Assembly: GCF_000503775.1 (NCBI RefSeq)
Contig: NZ_KI629785.1
Location: forward strand, 186,001-250,000
DNA length: 64,000 nt
Direction: 5' to 3'
Origin: Brevibacillus panacihumi W25
GTDB lineage: Bacteria > Bacillota > Bacilli > Brevibacillales > Brevibacillaceae
Under the pieces are notes generated by a model. That model was not told the origin of the DNA and searched no databases. It saw only the letters and a program-made list of their open reading frames with translations. Every line of letters starts with the position of its first letter. Positions within the stretch are counted from its first letter, which is position 1. The position numbers were made by a program, and so were the translations under genes. Below, piece after piece: positions 51,711 through 60,885 of this stretch.

Positions 51711-53300
51711 TTAGGAGCGTTTGGCTCCGCGCGGTTTTGCAGGCTCCAGATTAATGCGCTTGCCGTTGATCCGCGTCTGGCGCAGCGATTCATAGACGAA
51801 GGCTGCGACATCTTCAGGAACCTCAACAAACGTAAAATTCTCGAAAATGTCAATCCGACCTACTGCTTTGCCTGGGATGCCGACGGATTCGGAAATCTCG
51901 CGTACGAGATCTTGCGGCTTCAGGTTGGCATTTCGGCCTACGTTCAGGAAGAAGCGAACCATGCCTTTGGCGGCTCCAGTCTCCCCGAAATTGTACGCTT
52001 CCGGCTCCTTCGCTTCGCCTACTTCGCTATGGAAGGAGAGATGAAGTGCCGCTGCCGCGATTTTTTCCGCTGGATACTGCTCCAAAAGGGAATTGGTCAC
52101 CTTTTGATACATCTCAGCGATCGCATCGCTTTCCAGCAAGCTGATCAACTGCTCGCGCAATTGTTCCTGCTTGCGTTCCGCCACTTCCTCGAGGGACGGC
52201 ACGTTGCGGGACAGTACCTGCGCCTTGGTCTGCTTCTGGATGAACATCATCTGTCTGACTTCACGCGGGGTAACCAGCGTCATCGCGATTCCCTTGCGTC
52301 CAGCTCGTCCCGTACGGCCGATGCGGTGGACATAGCTCTCCGAGTCTTGCGGAATATCGTAGTTGATGACGTGGGAAACGTTGCCCACGTCAATGCCCCG
52401 GGCCGCCACGTCTGTCGCGATGAGGAATTCGATCGAGCTTTCACGGAAGGCATTCATGACCTTGTCGCGTTGAGCCTGCGACAAATCCCCATGCAAACCA
52501 TCTGCCAGATAGCCGCGGGATTGCAGCATTTCAGTCAGTTCATCTACACCGCGCTTGGTGCGGCAGAAGATAATTCCGAGCTCGACATCTTCACTATCGA
52601 GAATTCGGCACAAGCTCTCCAGTTTGTTGCGCTCGAACACCTTGTAATACACCTGCTCGATCAGTGGAGCCGTTACCTCTTCACGACTGACAGCGATGGT
52701 CTCAGGGCTTTTCATGTAGCGTGTAGCCAGTCTTTTGATCTCTGGTGGCATGGTTGCGGAGAAGAGCAGTGTTTGGCGTTCCTCCGGCATATGATTGATA
52801 ATCGTTTCGATATCATCGACAAAGCCCATGTCGAGCATTTCATCCGCCTCATCCAGGATGAGTGTATGTACGCTTTCCAGCTTCAGAGTTTTGCGGCGTA
52901 GATGGTCGAGGACGCGGCCTGGTGTTCCGACTACGATCTGAACGCCCTGGCGCAGGGCGCGGATTTGATGACCGATCGATTGTCCGCCGTAGATTGGCAG
53001 TGTACGCACTTTATTGTACTTCCCGATGCGCAAGAGCTCACCTGCAACCTGAATCGCCAACTCGCGGGTCGGCGTGAGAATGATCGCCTGCACGCGGTTA
53101 GCCGGAGTGACTTTCTCCAAAAGTGGAATACCAAAAGCCGCTGTTTTACCTGTTCCGGTCTGTGCTTGACCGATCAGATCGCCGCCCTCCAACACCTTAG
53201 GGATACAAGCCGCCTGGATCGGCGATGGTTCTTCGAAGCCCATGTCGTGAATGGCTTGAAGAATGGATTTATGTAAAGGAAAATCAGAAAACATCGTCAT
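51711..53300 (-). CDS. DEAD-box RNA helicase with DbpA-type RNA-binding domain
   Basis: A 529-residue helicase. Seen in order: Q motif FEEPSPIQ, motif I AQTGTGKTAAFG, Ia PTRELAIQ, Ib TPGRVLDHL, II LDEADEMLDMG, III SATMP, IV IIFCRTKRGVDEL, V ATDVAARGIDV and VI HRIGRTGRAGRKG. The C-terminus (about 430-510) holds a DbpA-type RNA-recognition fold (VRFFLNVGRNANLKPQDLV and GRIDIFENFTFVEVP), followed by a basic tail ending in KRS. Such helicases act in ribosome assembly or cold adaptation. The gene begins 7 bases after cinA, between cinA and recA, which are adjacent in B. subtilis. AAAGGTG lies 8 bases before the ATG at 53300. Confidence 0.93.
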   Translation of the reverse strand: MTMFSDFPLHKSILQAIHDMGFEEPSPIQAACIPKVLEGGDLIGQAQTGTGKTAAFGIPLLEKVTPANRVQAIILTPTRELAIQVAGELLRIGKYNKVRTLPIYGGQSIGHQIRALRQGVQIVVGTPGRVLDHLRRKTLKLESVHTLILDEADEMLDMGFVDDIETIINHMPEERQTLLFSATMPPEIKRLATRYMKSPETIAVSREEVTAPLIEQVYYKVFERNKLESLCRILDSEDVELGIIFCRTKRGVDELTEMLQSRGYLADGLHGDLSQAQRDKVMNAFRESSIEFLIATDVAARGIDVGNVSHVINYDIPQDSESYVHRIGRTGRAGRKGIAMTLVTPREVRQMMFIQKQTKAQVLSRNVPSLEEVAERKQEQLREQLISLLESDAIAEMYQKVTNSLLEQYPAEKIAAAALHLSFHSEVGEAKEPEAYNFGETGAAKGMVRFFLNVGRNANLKPQDLVREISESVGIPGKAVGRIDIFENFTFVEVPEDVAAFVYESLRQTRINGKRINLEPAKPRGAKRS

Positions 53301-53307
53301 GAATACG

Positions 53308-54558
53308 TCACCTTTCTTTTTGCATTTGCAGCGCATAGAACAGCGCATATTTTGCGGCACGCTTTACGATGGCATGTCTCTTTCCAGCTAGCCGCAGTTC
53401 CTTCACCACTGTAGGCAGCCCTTCTGCCGCAATCCCGATATAGACCAATCCGACTGGTTTGCCTTCTGACGGATCGGGACCGGCTACTCCGGTTACCGAC
53501 AGGCCGTAAGTAGTGCCAAACTTCTCTCTTACATTTTCCGCCAGGATCAGCGCTGTCTTCTCACTGACAGCACCATCCGTTTGCAGCACTTCTTCTGGTA
53601 CATCCAAAAAGCGATGTTTCACCTCGTTGGTGTAGCAGACAATACCACCATTGTATACGGCAGAGCTGCCGGGCACCATGGTGATCAACGAGGCCAGTGA
53701 ACCACCCGTGCAGCTTTCGGCGCAAGCGACAGTCTCTTGCCTGCGCTTCAATTCCTCCACCCATACCTCGTGAAGGGATGATTCTCCGGTCGCATAGATA
53801 TATTGCCCCAATCTGCCGCGAATTTCCTGCTCTACTGGCAAAATCAACGCTTCTGCCTCCTCGATTGTCGCAGCCCGAGCAGTAATTCGAAGTGTCACCT
53901 CAAATTCTTTGGCATAAGGAGCGATCGTCGGGTTTTCCTGTTTCTCGATCAGATCGAGAAGCTGGGCTTCAAGCGCGGATTCCCCGATTCCGTAAAAACG
54001 CAGCACACGCGAGTGAAATACCTGCTTGTCAGGCAATAGTTGGGTCAGATACGGCATCACGTACCTCTCCACCATCGGGTACAGCTCACTCGGTGGACCT
54101 GGCAAGAGGACAAAGGTGCTGCCAGCGTGAGAAATCCCCATCCCAGGAGCCATGCCAAAATCATTCGCGAACACATGGCTGCCCTCAATAACGAGTGCCT
54201 GTTTCCGGTTGTTTTCTGTCATTACCATATTGCGCTGTGTAAAAAAAGCTTCAATGGTTGCCATCGCGGGCTGATTCGTTTCCAGTCCAACACCGATGTG
54301 TGCTGCGACTGTCTCCTTGGTCAGATCGTCTTGCGTTGGACCAAGGCCACCGGTAAAGATAATCAGGTCAGATCGGCTGGCGGCGTGCCGGATCGTCTGC
54401 AGCAACCGCTCGGTGTTATCCCCCACAACTGTGTGGAAATAAACCCCGATGCCGATTTCCGCAAGCTTTTGAGAAAGGTACTGTGCATTTGTATTGGCAA
54501 TCTGCCCTAGCAAGAGCTCAGTTCCAACCGCAATGATCTCCGCTCTCATGTCCCTCAT
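53308..54558 (-). CDS. cinA: CinA, competence/damage-inducible protein (nicotinamide-nucleotide amidase family)
   Basis: A 416-residue protein. The N-terminal MoCF-like domain (1-170) has AEIIAVGTELLLGQIANTNAQYLS and FTGGLGPTQDDLTKE. The C-terminal CinA domain (about 255-410) has CAESCTGGSLASLITMVPGSSAVYNGGIV, in blocks, with the Ser-Thr-Lys type active site of NMN deamidase, and TGVAGPDPSEGKPVGLVYIG. Orthologues hydrolyse nicotinamide mononucleotide or ADP-ribose and are co-expressed with recA in competence. Two close ATGs, at 54558 and 54549, both have imperfect ribosome sites. Confidence 0.93.
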   Translation of the reverse strand: MRDMRAEIIAVGTELLLGQIANTNAQYLSQKLAEIGIGVYFHTVVGDNTERLLQTIRHAASRSDLIIFTGGLGPTQDDLTKETVAAHIGVGLETNQPAMATIEAFFTQRNMVMTENNRKQALVIEGSHVFANDFGMAPGMGISHAGSTFVLLPGPPSELYPMVERYVMPYLTQLLPDKQVFHSRVLRFYGIGESALEAQLLDLIEKQENPTIAPYAKEFEVTLRITARAATIEEAEALILPVEQEIRGRLGQYIYATGESSLHEVWVEELKRRQETVACAESCTGGSLASLITMVPGSSAVYNGGIVCYTNEVKHRFLDVPEEVLQTDGAVSEKTALILAENVREKFGTTYGLSVTGVAGPDPSEGKPVGLVYIGIAAEGLPTVVKELRLAGKRHAIVKRAAKYALFYALQMQKER

Positions 54559-54634
54559 CCATTCTCTTTATGAGTAGAAATGCATCTAAAAAGACAGTCT
54601 ACCACCGACACTCTTCCACGAAAAGCCTCTCATT

Positions 54635-54671
54635 GAAAAAAGAGACCAATACTCGCATTTACGAGTATTGG
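54635..54671 (-). terminator. Terminator after pgsA
   Basis: CCAATACTCG (54646-54655) pairs perfectly with CGAGTATTGG (54662-54671); on the minus strand TCTCTTTTTTC follows. It includes the pgsA stop codon. Confidence 0.92.
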
Positions 54672-55234
54672 ATCACGTTGCGATTCTTCGCAAAGTAGTC
54701 GTACCCGGAGTACAGGGTGATAATGACCATGGCCCAAATGGCGACCTGGTCAAACGGAATGCCAAAAATCGCAAAGGGAAAGTTGCGAATCATCACGACC
54801 GTAACCGCGACGATTTGCACCCACGTTTTTAGCTTGCCCAAGGCGCTGGCAGCAATCACCTTTCCATCGGCAGCCGCGATTAACCGCAGCCCCGTTACGG
54901 CAAACTCCCGGCTAATAATGATGATCGCAATCCATGCTTCCATTCTTTGCATTTCCACAAGGGAAATCAATGCCGCAGAAATGAGCAGCTTATCTGCCAG
55001 CGGGTCCAAAAACTTCCCCAGGTTCGTCACCATTTTGTTCTTTCGGGCGATATATCCGTCAAGTCCGTCTGTACTGGCCGCCAGGATGAATACCAAAGCC
55101 GCAATCAGCTCATTATACGTCATCGTCAGGCTACCGATGGTAAACGTACCGATGTTGTAACGCACCAGCAGAAAAAACATTACTACCGGAACAAGAAAGA
55201 TCCTGAAGAGGGTGATGCGGTTGGCGAGATTCAC
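54659..55234 (-). CDS. pgsA: CDP-diacylglycerol-glycerol-3-phosphate 3-phosphatidyltransferase
   Basis: A 191-residue membrane enzyme that makes phosphatidylglycerol phosphate, the first committed step to phosphatidylglycerol and cardiolipin. NLANRITLFRIFLVPVVMFFLL is the first helix. The CDP-alcohol phosphotransferase motif D-G-x2-A-R-x8-G-x3-D-x3-D is present as STDGLDGYIARKNKMVTNLGKFLDPLADK, split here at residues about 60-88. The start is a GTG at 55234 that directly follows the rimO stop (TAG), with GGAGG 8 bases ahead. Confidence 0.96.
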   Translation of the reverse strand: MNLANRITLFRIFLVPVVMFFLLVRYNIGTFTIGSLTMTYNELIAALVFILAASTDGLDGYIARKNKMVTNLGKFLDPLADKLLISAALISLVEMQRMEAWIAIIIISREFAVTGLRLIAAADGKVIAASALGKLKTWVQIVAVTVVMIRNFPFAIFGIPFDQVAIWAMVIITLYSGYDYFAKNRNVIQYS

Positions 55235-56581
55235 CTATACTACCTCCCCGGCCAAATCATATTCATAGGAGTGCGTGATCTTCACCTTGACCATTTGCCC
55301 AAGTTCGCCTTTGAAACCAGACACAAATACCTCTCCGTCGATTTCCGGAGCATCGTATTGGGCACGGCCCACATAGATATCATTGCGCCCCTCGTACCGT
55401 TCGATCAGAACATCCAAGACTTGACCGACGAAACGGCTATTTCGTTCGCTTGCGATTTCCCGCTGAATTTCCATCAGGATGTTCGCGCGCTTTTCCTTGA
55501 GCTCTTCGTCCACATGATCGGGGAGTCGAGAAGCTGGAGTATCATCCTCATTGGAATACGTGAAAACACCCAATCGATCAAACTGAATATCCTTGACAAA
55601 CTGGCACAAGCGCTCGAAATCCTCATCTGTTTCTCCTGGGAATCCGACAATCAAAGACGTGCGAAGTGCCACATCAGGCACCTGCGCCCGAATTCTTGCC
55701 ACCAGCTCGCGAATATCTGTCTGACGTCCCGGACGGCGCATTCTCTTGAGAATGTGGTCCTCCGAGTGCTGCAGCGGCATATCCACGTATTTGCACACCT
55801 TCGGATTGCTGGCAAACTCTGCGATCAGCTCATCCGTGAAAAATCCTGGGTACGCGTAATGGAGTCGAATCCACTTGATCCCCTCGACTTCTGCCAAACG
55901 GTGCAGCAACTCAGGCAGCATATGCTTACCATCGTAAATATCCGTTCCGTAATTTGTCGAATCCTGCGCAATCAGGCTGATCTCAACAATTCCCTGCTCT
56001 GCCAAATGACGCGCCTCTTCCAGAATAGATTCGATGGAGCGGCTGCGGAAGCCTCCGCGCATCAACGGAATACTGCAAAATGTACAAGCATTGTCGCAGC
56101 CTTCCGCAATCTTGATATAGGCAGAATACGTCCCCTCTTTTACTTTGCGTTTCACGACATCTTCGTACGCAAAAATTGGATTTCCTACGTAGATGGGCCG
56201 CTTTCCTTCCAAGGACTCTTCGATGATCCCCGTGATGGACATAAAATCACCTGTTCCGACAATGCCGTCCACCTCAGGAATCTCGCTCAAGATATCCTCT
56301 TTGTAGCGTTGTGTGAGACAGCCTGCCACCACAAGTGATTTTAGCTTTCCAGCCTCTTTCAATTCCGCCATGTCGAGAATCTTGTTGACCGATTCTTCCT
56401 TGGCAGCATCGATGAAGCCACAGGTATTGACGATGACTACGGTCGCCTCATCGGGGTTATCGACCAGTTCATAGCCTTTCTCATCTATCAGATGGGCCAT
56501 CATATCCGAATCGACGAGATTCTTCTCACAGCCCAATGTTACAATTGCCACTTTTTCTCGCGACCCTAGCTTTTCTCCCAT
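55235..56581 (-). CDS. rimO: Ribosomal protein S12 methylthiotransferase RimO
   Basis: A 448-residue radical-SAM enzyme that adds a methylthio group to an aspartate of ribosomal protein S12. The N-terminal domain cysteines are in VTLGCEKNLVDSDMM, VNTCGFIDAAKEES and VAGCLTQRYKED; the radical-SAM motif is CDNACTFCSIPLMRGGFRSR; and a TRAM domain ends the protein. The first Cys motif, LGCEKNLVDS, separates RimO from MiaB, whose gene lies elsewhere in this window. It is directly followed by pgsA. Confidence 0.96.
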   Translation of the reverse strand: MGEKLGSREKVAIVTLGCEKNLVDSDMMAHLIDEKGYELVDNPDEATVVIVNTCGFIDAAKEESVNKILDMAELKEAGKLKSLVVAGCLTQRYKEDILSEIPEVDGIVGTGDFMSITGIIEESLEGKRPIYVGNPIFAYEDVVKRKVKEGTYSAYIKIAEGCDNACTFCSIPLMRGGFRSRSIESILEEARHLAEQGIVEISLIAQDSTNYGTDIYDGKHMLPELLHRLAEVEGIKWIRLHYAYPGFFTDELIAEFASNPKVCKYVDMPLQHSEDHILKRMRRPGRQTDIRELVARIRAQVPDVALRTSLIVGFPGETDEDFERLCQFVKDIQFDRLGVFTYSNEDDTPASRLPDHVDEELKEKRANILMEIQREIASERNSRFVGQVLDVLIERYEGRNDIYVGRAQYDAPEIDGEVFVSGFKGELGQMVKVKITHSYEYDLAGEVV

Positions 56582-56667
56582 TTGTTTTCCTCCAATTGGT
56601 CATACCAGCCCTTAAATTGCACCTACTCAGTATAATATAAGCTCAAAGGAAGTGTCAAAAAGGACAA

Positions 56668-56697
56668 AAGCTAAGAAAGGCAAGCATTTGCTTGCCT
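56668..56697 (-). terminator. Terminator of the ymfK-rodZ unit
   Basis: AGGCAAGC (56678-56685) pairs perfectly with GCTTGCCT (56690-56697) around ATTT; on the minus strand TTCTTAGCTTTT follows. Confidence 0.8.
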
Positions 56698-57577
56698 ATT
56701 GTGCAGCCGCCTCTTTCACTGCAATGACAATGTCCGACGGCATTGACTTCATTTGGGAAGTATCCACAGCAACTCCATTAACTGTCAATTCGACCTTCAT
56801 CGGTTTACCCAGGCGCACATAAGCGGTTTTGCCCAGTTCAACGGTCTTTTCCTCACCTGTCTTCAATTCTCCGGATGCAGCATATTTCTTTCCTTTCGCT
56901 TCCGACACACCGAACCAGCTTCTGTCATCCGTCACTTTCAGTTTCACGGAAATTTTATCACCGCCCTGCAACGCGTAATTGTACAGGGAGCCTTGCTGTG
57001 ATTCGAAGGTTACCTGAACGGTCGGAGTTTCCACGACAGGAGGGGTCTCCGTAGCAGGATTAGGGGTTGGTGTATTGGCAGGGGGGGTGGGCAGATGAGC
57101 GATTGGGGAATTCCCTCCTTGCCCAGGCGGATAATATTCCGCTCCCGGATTCACTTTTTCACCGGGAATAGGCAAGCTTACTCCACCTTCGTTGTTGACG
57201 AGTGCGTAATACGAAACGCCGACGATTAATGCAACAAACAAAACCAGCAGCGTCTTGGTAATCCATCGGCTTGCCTGCATCGGGTTGCTCGCGGTGGCTA
57301 CCCTGCGTCTGCGCAAACGCTCCACCTGTTCAGTCGGTGGCTGCGCTGGCAAATCCGATTGGAAATGGTCCATAAGATGATTCGCGTCAAGTCCCACTGC
57401 TTCAGCATAGCTTTTGATAAAAGCGCGCGCGTAAAAGTGACCAGGAAGTACGTGAAAGTGGCCTCTCTCGATCGCTTCCAAATAGCGCTTTTGTATCTTG
57501 GTGATTCGTTGGATATCGTCGAGTGTTATTCCTTTTTCCTCGCGGGCCCTTTGAAGTACTTGACCTAGCTCAGACAC
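56696..57577 (-). CDS. rodZ: RodZ family cell-shape protein (YmfM)
   Basis: A 293-residue bitopic membrane protein. A cytoplasmic helix-turn-helix (about 1-75: LGQVLQRAREEKGITLDDIQ, KIQKRYLEAIERG, LPGHFYARAFIKSYAEAVG) links to MreB in known RodZ proteins. A basic patch VERLRRRR, one transmembrane helix (TLLVLFVALIVGVSYYALV, about 109-127) and an external Pro/Thr-rich linker lead to a C-terminal DUF4115 domain with YVRLGKPMKVELTVNG. The start is GTG at 57577 with AGGAGGG 6 bases ahead. It lies 12 bases downstream of ymfK. Confidence 0.92.
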   Translation of the reverse strand: MSELGQVLQRAREEKGITLDDIQRITKIQKRYLEAIERGHFHVLPGHFYARAFIKSYAEAVGLDANHLMDHFQSDLPAQPPTEQVERLRRRRVATASNPMQASRWITKTLLVLFVALIVGVSYYALVNNEGGVSLPIPGEKVNPGAEYYPPGQGGNSPIAHLPTPPANTPTPNPATETPPVVETPTVQVTFESQQGSLYNYALQGGDKISVKLKVTDDRSWFGVSEAKGKKYAASGELKTGEEKTVELGKTAYVRLGKPMKVELTVNGVAVDTSQMKSMPSDIVIAVKEAAAQ

Positions 57578-57589
57578 AGCTTACCCTCC

Positions 57590-58369
57590 TTAATTCATGT
57601 CAAAATGTTCGAAGCCGCGATTGTTGATCAATTCATATGTAATCTCCTCATCCGGATGATGCCGCAACTCGATGATGTAATGAAAATCAGACATTTCGTA
57701 CTCTGACTCTCTTGCGAAAATATCCGGATGCTCAATAATTTTCGCGGCAGGGAAATTCATGATCTCTCGTAGCAAAGAATAGTGTTTTTCTGTCGAACGA
57801 AGGGTGGAAACAATCCCATCTATTAAATATACATGATCAGTGGACATCTCATCAATGGCTAACGAGCTTCTTACGGTTTGACGCAAAAGTGTAGAGGAAA
57901 TAAACGTCCAGCGCTTATTGGCAGAAACACTTGCCGCAATCATGGATTCCGTTTTTCCGACACGAGGCATGCCTCGAATTCCAATTAATTGATGACCTTC
58001 CTTTTTCAGGATTTCGGACATGAAATCAACCAGAAGACCCAGTTCTTCACGTACAAAACGAAATGTTTTCTTGTCCTCACTGTCTCTTTCTATATATCGG
58101 CCATGTCGAACTGCCAACCGATCAAGCATGGTCGGTGGACGGAGCCGCGTTATGGTTATGTTGTCCATTTTCTGCACAACATTGCGTAAAACCTCAATTT
58201 TTTCATCATCATCCGTCAAAAGCAACATTCCCCGGCGCATGGTGTCCACACCGTTAATTGTCACAATATTAATATTCAGCATACCTAAAATAGAAGCTAC
58301 GTCCCCCAACAAACCGGGACGGTTGCGTGAGATTTCGTATTCCATGTACCACTCTTTTTTCGCTTCCAT
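57590..58369 (-). CDS. ymfK: DUF3388 protein YmfK (ACT-like and P-loop-like regions)
   Basis: A 259-residue protein. The N-terminal 75 residues look like an ACT regulatory domain (YEISRNRPGLLGDVASILGML, NIVTINGVDT). The rest includes IRGMPRVGKTESMIAASVSANKRWTF, a possible P-loop (G-x4-G-K-T), and HVYLIDGIVS. This is the DUF3388 family, known in B. subtilis as YmfK, with no established function. It belongs to the ymf cluster, immediately upstream of rodZ. Confidence 0.88.
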   Translation of the reverse strand: MEAKKEWYMEYEISRNRPGLLGDVASILGMLNINIVTINGVDTMRRGMLLLTDDDEKIEVLRNVVQKMDNITITRLRPPTMLDRLAVRHGRYIERDSEDKKTFRFVREELGLLVDFMSEILKKEGHQLIGIRGMPRVGKTESMIAASVSANKRWTFISSTLLRQTVRSSLAIDEMSTDHVYLIDGIVSTLRSTEKHYSLLREIMNFPAAKIIEHPDIFARESEYEMSDFHYIIELRHHPDEEITYELINNRGFEHFDMN

Positions 58370-58443
58370 ATCTTATCCTCTCCGACACCAAAATTGCCTT
58401 CATATGATAGTATAACATTTTCCCAACATTCGACAATCGAGAA

Positions 58444-58472
58444 AAGAAAAATCCCCAAAAGTCGGGGATTTT
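58444..58472 (-). terminator. Terminator after the DUF3243 gene
   Basis: AAAATCCCC (58448-58456) pairs with GGGGATTTT (58464-58472); on the minus strand TTTTC follows. Confidence 0.85.
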
Positions 58473-58477
58473 ATCCG

Positions 58478-58747
58478 TTAGTTGCCACGGTTGATGTTTT
58501 CAGGGTTTTGAACCAGCTTGACCATCAAAGAAGCAAGTGCTTGCTGCTGCTCCTTGTCTCCTGCGTCCCACAGCTGTTTCAACAAACGCTCTTGATCGTT
58601 CTTCGGATCTACTTGTTCAGACAAATAGCCGCCAATTTGGTACGCCACGTTCTGCAGGGTTTCACTTTCCATGCCCGCTTGTTTCGCCTGCTCTACTCGA
58701 TCGCCGAGAAACTCTTTCCAGTCACGAAAATTTTCCAGAATCGACAT
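58478..58747 (-). CDS. ymfJ: DUF3243 protein YmfJ
   Basis: An 89-residue helical protein matching the DUF3243 family: ENFRDWKEFLGDRVEQAKQAG, ETLQNVAYQIGGYLSEQVDPKN, then RLLKQLWDAGDKEQQQALASLMVKLV. The function is unknown. The ATG at 58747 has GGAGGG 9 bases ahead; the longer open frame to 58831 has none. It lies between ymfI and ymfK as in Bacillus, with its own terminator. Confidence 0.9.
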   Translation of the reverse strand: MSILENFRDWKEFLGDRVEQAKQAGMESETLQNVAYQIGGYLSEQVDPKNDQERLLKQLWDAGDKEQQQALASLMVKLVQNPENINRGN

Positions 58748-58847
58748 GTGGACATTCCCTCCCTTTGTATGTTGTGGGCGATACAAACCCACACAAAGGT
58801 AGCGTTCCTTCTTTGTGGACGAACTATGCATGTCTCCCTGCCGGCAC

Positions 58848-59582
58848 TCAGGTATACCAGCCGCCGTTAGGACTGATAACCTGCCCGTTTACATAGCTGG
58901 CGTCTCCAGACAACAGGAAGCGCACGACGGAAGCGACTTCTTCCGGTTTGCCAAGGCGATTTGCCGGAATCTCATCCGCGATCGCTTCGACCTCATCAGG
59001 GGAAAAACGCTCCATCATTCCGCCCTGTATGGCGCCTGGCGCGACGGCATTGACGGTAATCCCATTCGGAGCCATTTCCTTCGCCAACGCCTTGGTAAAG
59101 GTGTTGAGTGCTCCCTTTGTCAAGGAATATAGCACTTCACAGGAACCTCCTGTGAGCCCCCAGACCGATGTGATATTCACAATGCGTCCGTACCGTTCGC
59201 GAAGCATTGCCGGCAAGGCAAGCTGTGTCACGAGAAAGCTGGAACGGACGTTGAGTGCCATCATCTCATCGAACTGGGGGATCGTGACATCCGTAAACAG
59301 TCCGACATGGTCGGCAGACGCATTGTTGACGATCAGCAAAGGAGGCACCTGCATCTGCTGGAACATGTGCGAAATCTGTTCCGGGTAGCGCAAATCAGCT
59401 TGCAGGGTTACGGCTGGCACACCGAGTTCCTGGCAGCGTTGCAAAAGCGGAATGAGTTTTTCCCCTGACCGATTGTAGTGCAGGTACAGAGGAACGCCAA
59501 CCCGGGCCAGTGCTTCTCCAATCGCCAGCCCGATCGTTCCTGACGCTCCTGTAACCAATGCCCAAGGACTTTGTGGATTCAT
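58848..59582 (-). CDS. ymfI: Short-chain dehydrogenase YmfI, probable EF-P 5-aminopentanone reductase
   Basis: A 244-residue SDR enzyme. The NAD(P) loop is VTGASGTIGLAIGEAL; NNAS is present in place of NNAG; the catalytic residues are Ser in NITSVWG, then Y-S-L-T-K-G-A as the YxxxK motif (VLYSLTKGALNTFTKALA), and VAPGAIQGGM. In B. subtilis YmfI reduces the 5-aminopentanone group on Lys32 of elongation factor P to 5-aminopentanol. It differs from FabG by context, not by motif. It lies 9 bases downstream of ymfH. Confidence 0.88.
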   Translation of the reverse strand: MNPQSPWALVTGASGTIGLAIGEALARVGVPLYLHYNRSGEKLIPLLQRCQELGVPAVTLQADLRYPEQISHMFQQMQVPPLLIVNNASADHVGLFTDVTIPQFDEMMALNVRSSFLVTQLALPAMLRERYGRIVNITSVWGLTGGSCEVLYSLTKGALNTFTKALAKEMAPNGITVNAVAPGAIQGGMMERFSPDEVEAIADEIPANRLGKPEEVASVVRFLLSGDASYVNGQVISPNGGWYT

Positions 59583-59591
59583 GAATTTTCC

Positions 59592-60884
59592 CTACTCCTG
59601 CTCCGCGGCAGAACGAACAATGGAGACAGCCATTTGATCGAGCTGAAAATGCTCCTTCATGCGTTTTTCCACGTCTTCTCTTGTAATGGACTCCAATACA
59701 GGAACAACTGAAAAAAGATCATTTCCGTTAAACTTGAATTGGGTGAACTGATTGGCGATAAATTCTACGGAATTGAGACCGCGCATAAAATTGCCGATCT
59801 TTTTGCGCTTCGCCCGCTCGAAAGCATCCTGTTCAATCCCTTTTTGTTTCCATTCTTCTATGATCGTTTTAATCGTCTCAACCAACTGATCCGGATCAGG
59901 AGTATCGCCGCCGAAGATCGAATAGGCATAATCCTGCTCGCAGCTATAGTCGAAGTCGAAGCTCTCGGTAATCAAGCCGCTGTCATACAGCTTCTCATAA
60001 GCGGATGAGCTGCTGCCGAGGACGATGTCCAACAGCAGTTTGGTTGTCAGATCACGCTTGAGCAGCGCTTCCCCTGACAGACCGTTTTCTATTTCCTTGA
60101 TCCCGATCATGCACTTGGGCAGCCCGACGGCCAGATTTACTTCTACGCGGTGCTGGGCTGGTGCGGGCGGTTCCTCAGGAAAAATACGCGTGATCTGCGG
60201 TGCAGGCGGAAATTCCTTCCCAGTCTGATTCTTTTGGATCAGCTTCATCACGGCTTCAGCATCAAAAGAGCCGACTACCAGCAAAAGCATGTTGGCTGGA
60301 TGATAAAAGGTCTCATAGCATTGGTACAGATATTCCTTGGTGATGTGTGAAATCGTCTCAATGGTTCCGGCGATCTCGATATTGATCGGGTAATTCTGGT
60401 ACATGGCTTTCAGCAAGTTCATATACACTTTCCAGTCGGGATTGTCATCGTACATCGTGATCTCCTGCCCGATGATCCCCTTTTCCTTCTCCACACTGGC
60501 ATCTGTAAAATACGGCTCCTGCACGTAGTCGAGCAGCAGATTCAGGTTCTGATCCAGCTTATCTGTGCAGGAGAAGAGGTACGCAGTACGGTTAAAGCTC
60601 GTAAACGCATTGCAGGAAGCGCCGTTTTTACTGAATTCGTGCATCACGTCCCGGTCTTTTTTCTCAAACATCTTGTGCTCCAGAAAATGAGCGATCCCAT
60701 CCGGCACATTGATTTCTTCCCCGCTCCTGGTGCGAAAATGGCTGTCGATCGAACCATAGCGAGTCGTGAAGACGGCGTATGTTTTGCTAAATCCCTGCTT
60801 GGGAACGAGGAACACTTTCAGGCCATTCGCCAAGGTCTCATGGTAGACGGTTTCTTTTACTTGCTCAAAAACAGTGGTTTGCAC
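59592..60884 (-). CDS. ymfH: M16 family zinc peptidase YmfH
   Basis: A 430-residue insulinase-type peptidase. The zinc motif HxxEH is present as AHFLEHKMFEKKDRD near residue 70, with the downstream Glu in VEKEKGIIGQEITMYDD. The two homologous halves typical of M16 are visible (second half from about 230). It is paired with YmfF, whose zinc motif is missing, so YmfH is the probable catalytic subunit and YmfF the binding partner. In Bacillus the pair is homologous to AlbE and AlbF of subtilosin processing, but no bacteriocin genes lie here. Confidence 0.92.
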   Translation of the reverse strand: MQTTVFEQVKETVYHETLANGLKVFLVPKQGFSKTYAVFTTRYGSIDSHFRTRSGEEINVPDGIAHFLEHKMFEKKDRDVMHEFSKNGASCNAFTSFNRTAYLFSCTDKLDQNLNLLLDYVQEPYFTDASVEKEKGIIGQEITMYDDNPDWKVYMNLLKAMYQNYPINIEIAGTIETISHITKEYLYQCYETFYHPANMLLLVVGSFDAEAVMKLIQKNQTGKEFPPAPQITRIFPEEPPAPAQHRVEVNLAVGLPKCMIGIKEIENGLSGEALLKRDLTTKLLLDIVLGSSSSAYEKLYDSGLITESFDFDYSCEQDYAYSIFGGDTPDPDQLVETIKTIIEEWKQKGIEQDAFERAKRKKIGNFMRGLNSVEFIANQFTQFKFNGNDLFSVVPVLESITREDVEKRMKEHFQLDQMAVSIVRSAAEQE

Positions 60885-60885
60885 C

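Noticed and set aside
54947-56338. Open reading frame of 463 codons on the plus strand opposite rimO and pgsA
   Set aside because: It spans two conserved genes in antisense, has no recognisable domain and lacks a ribosome site.
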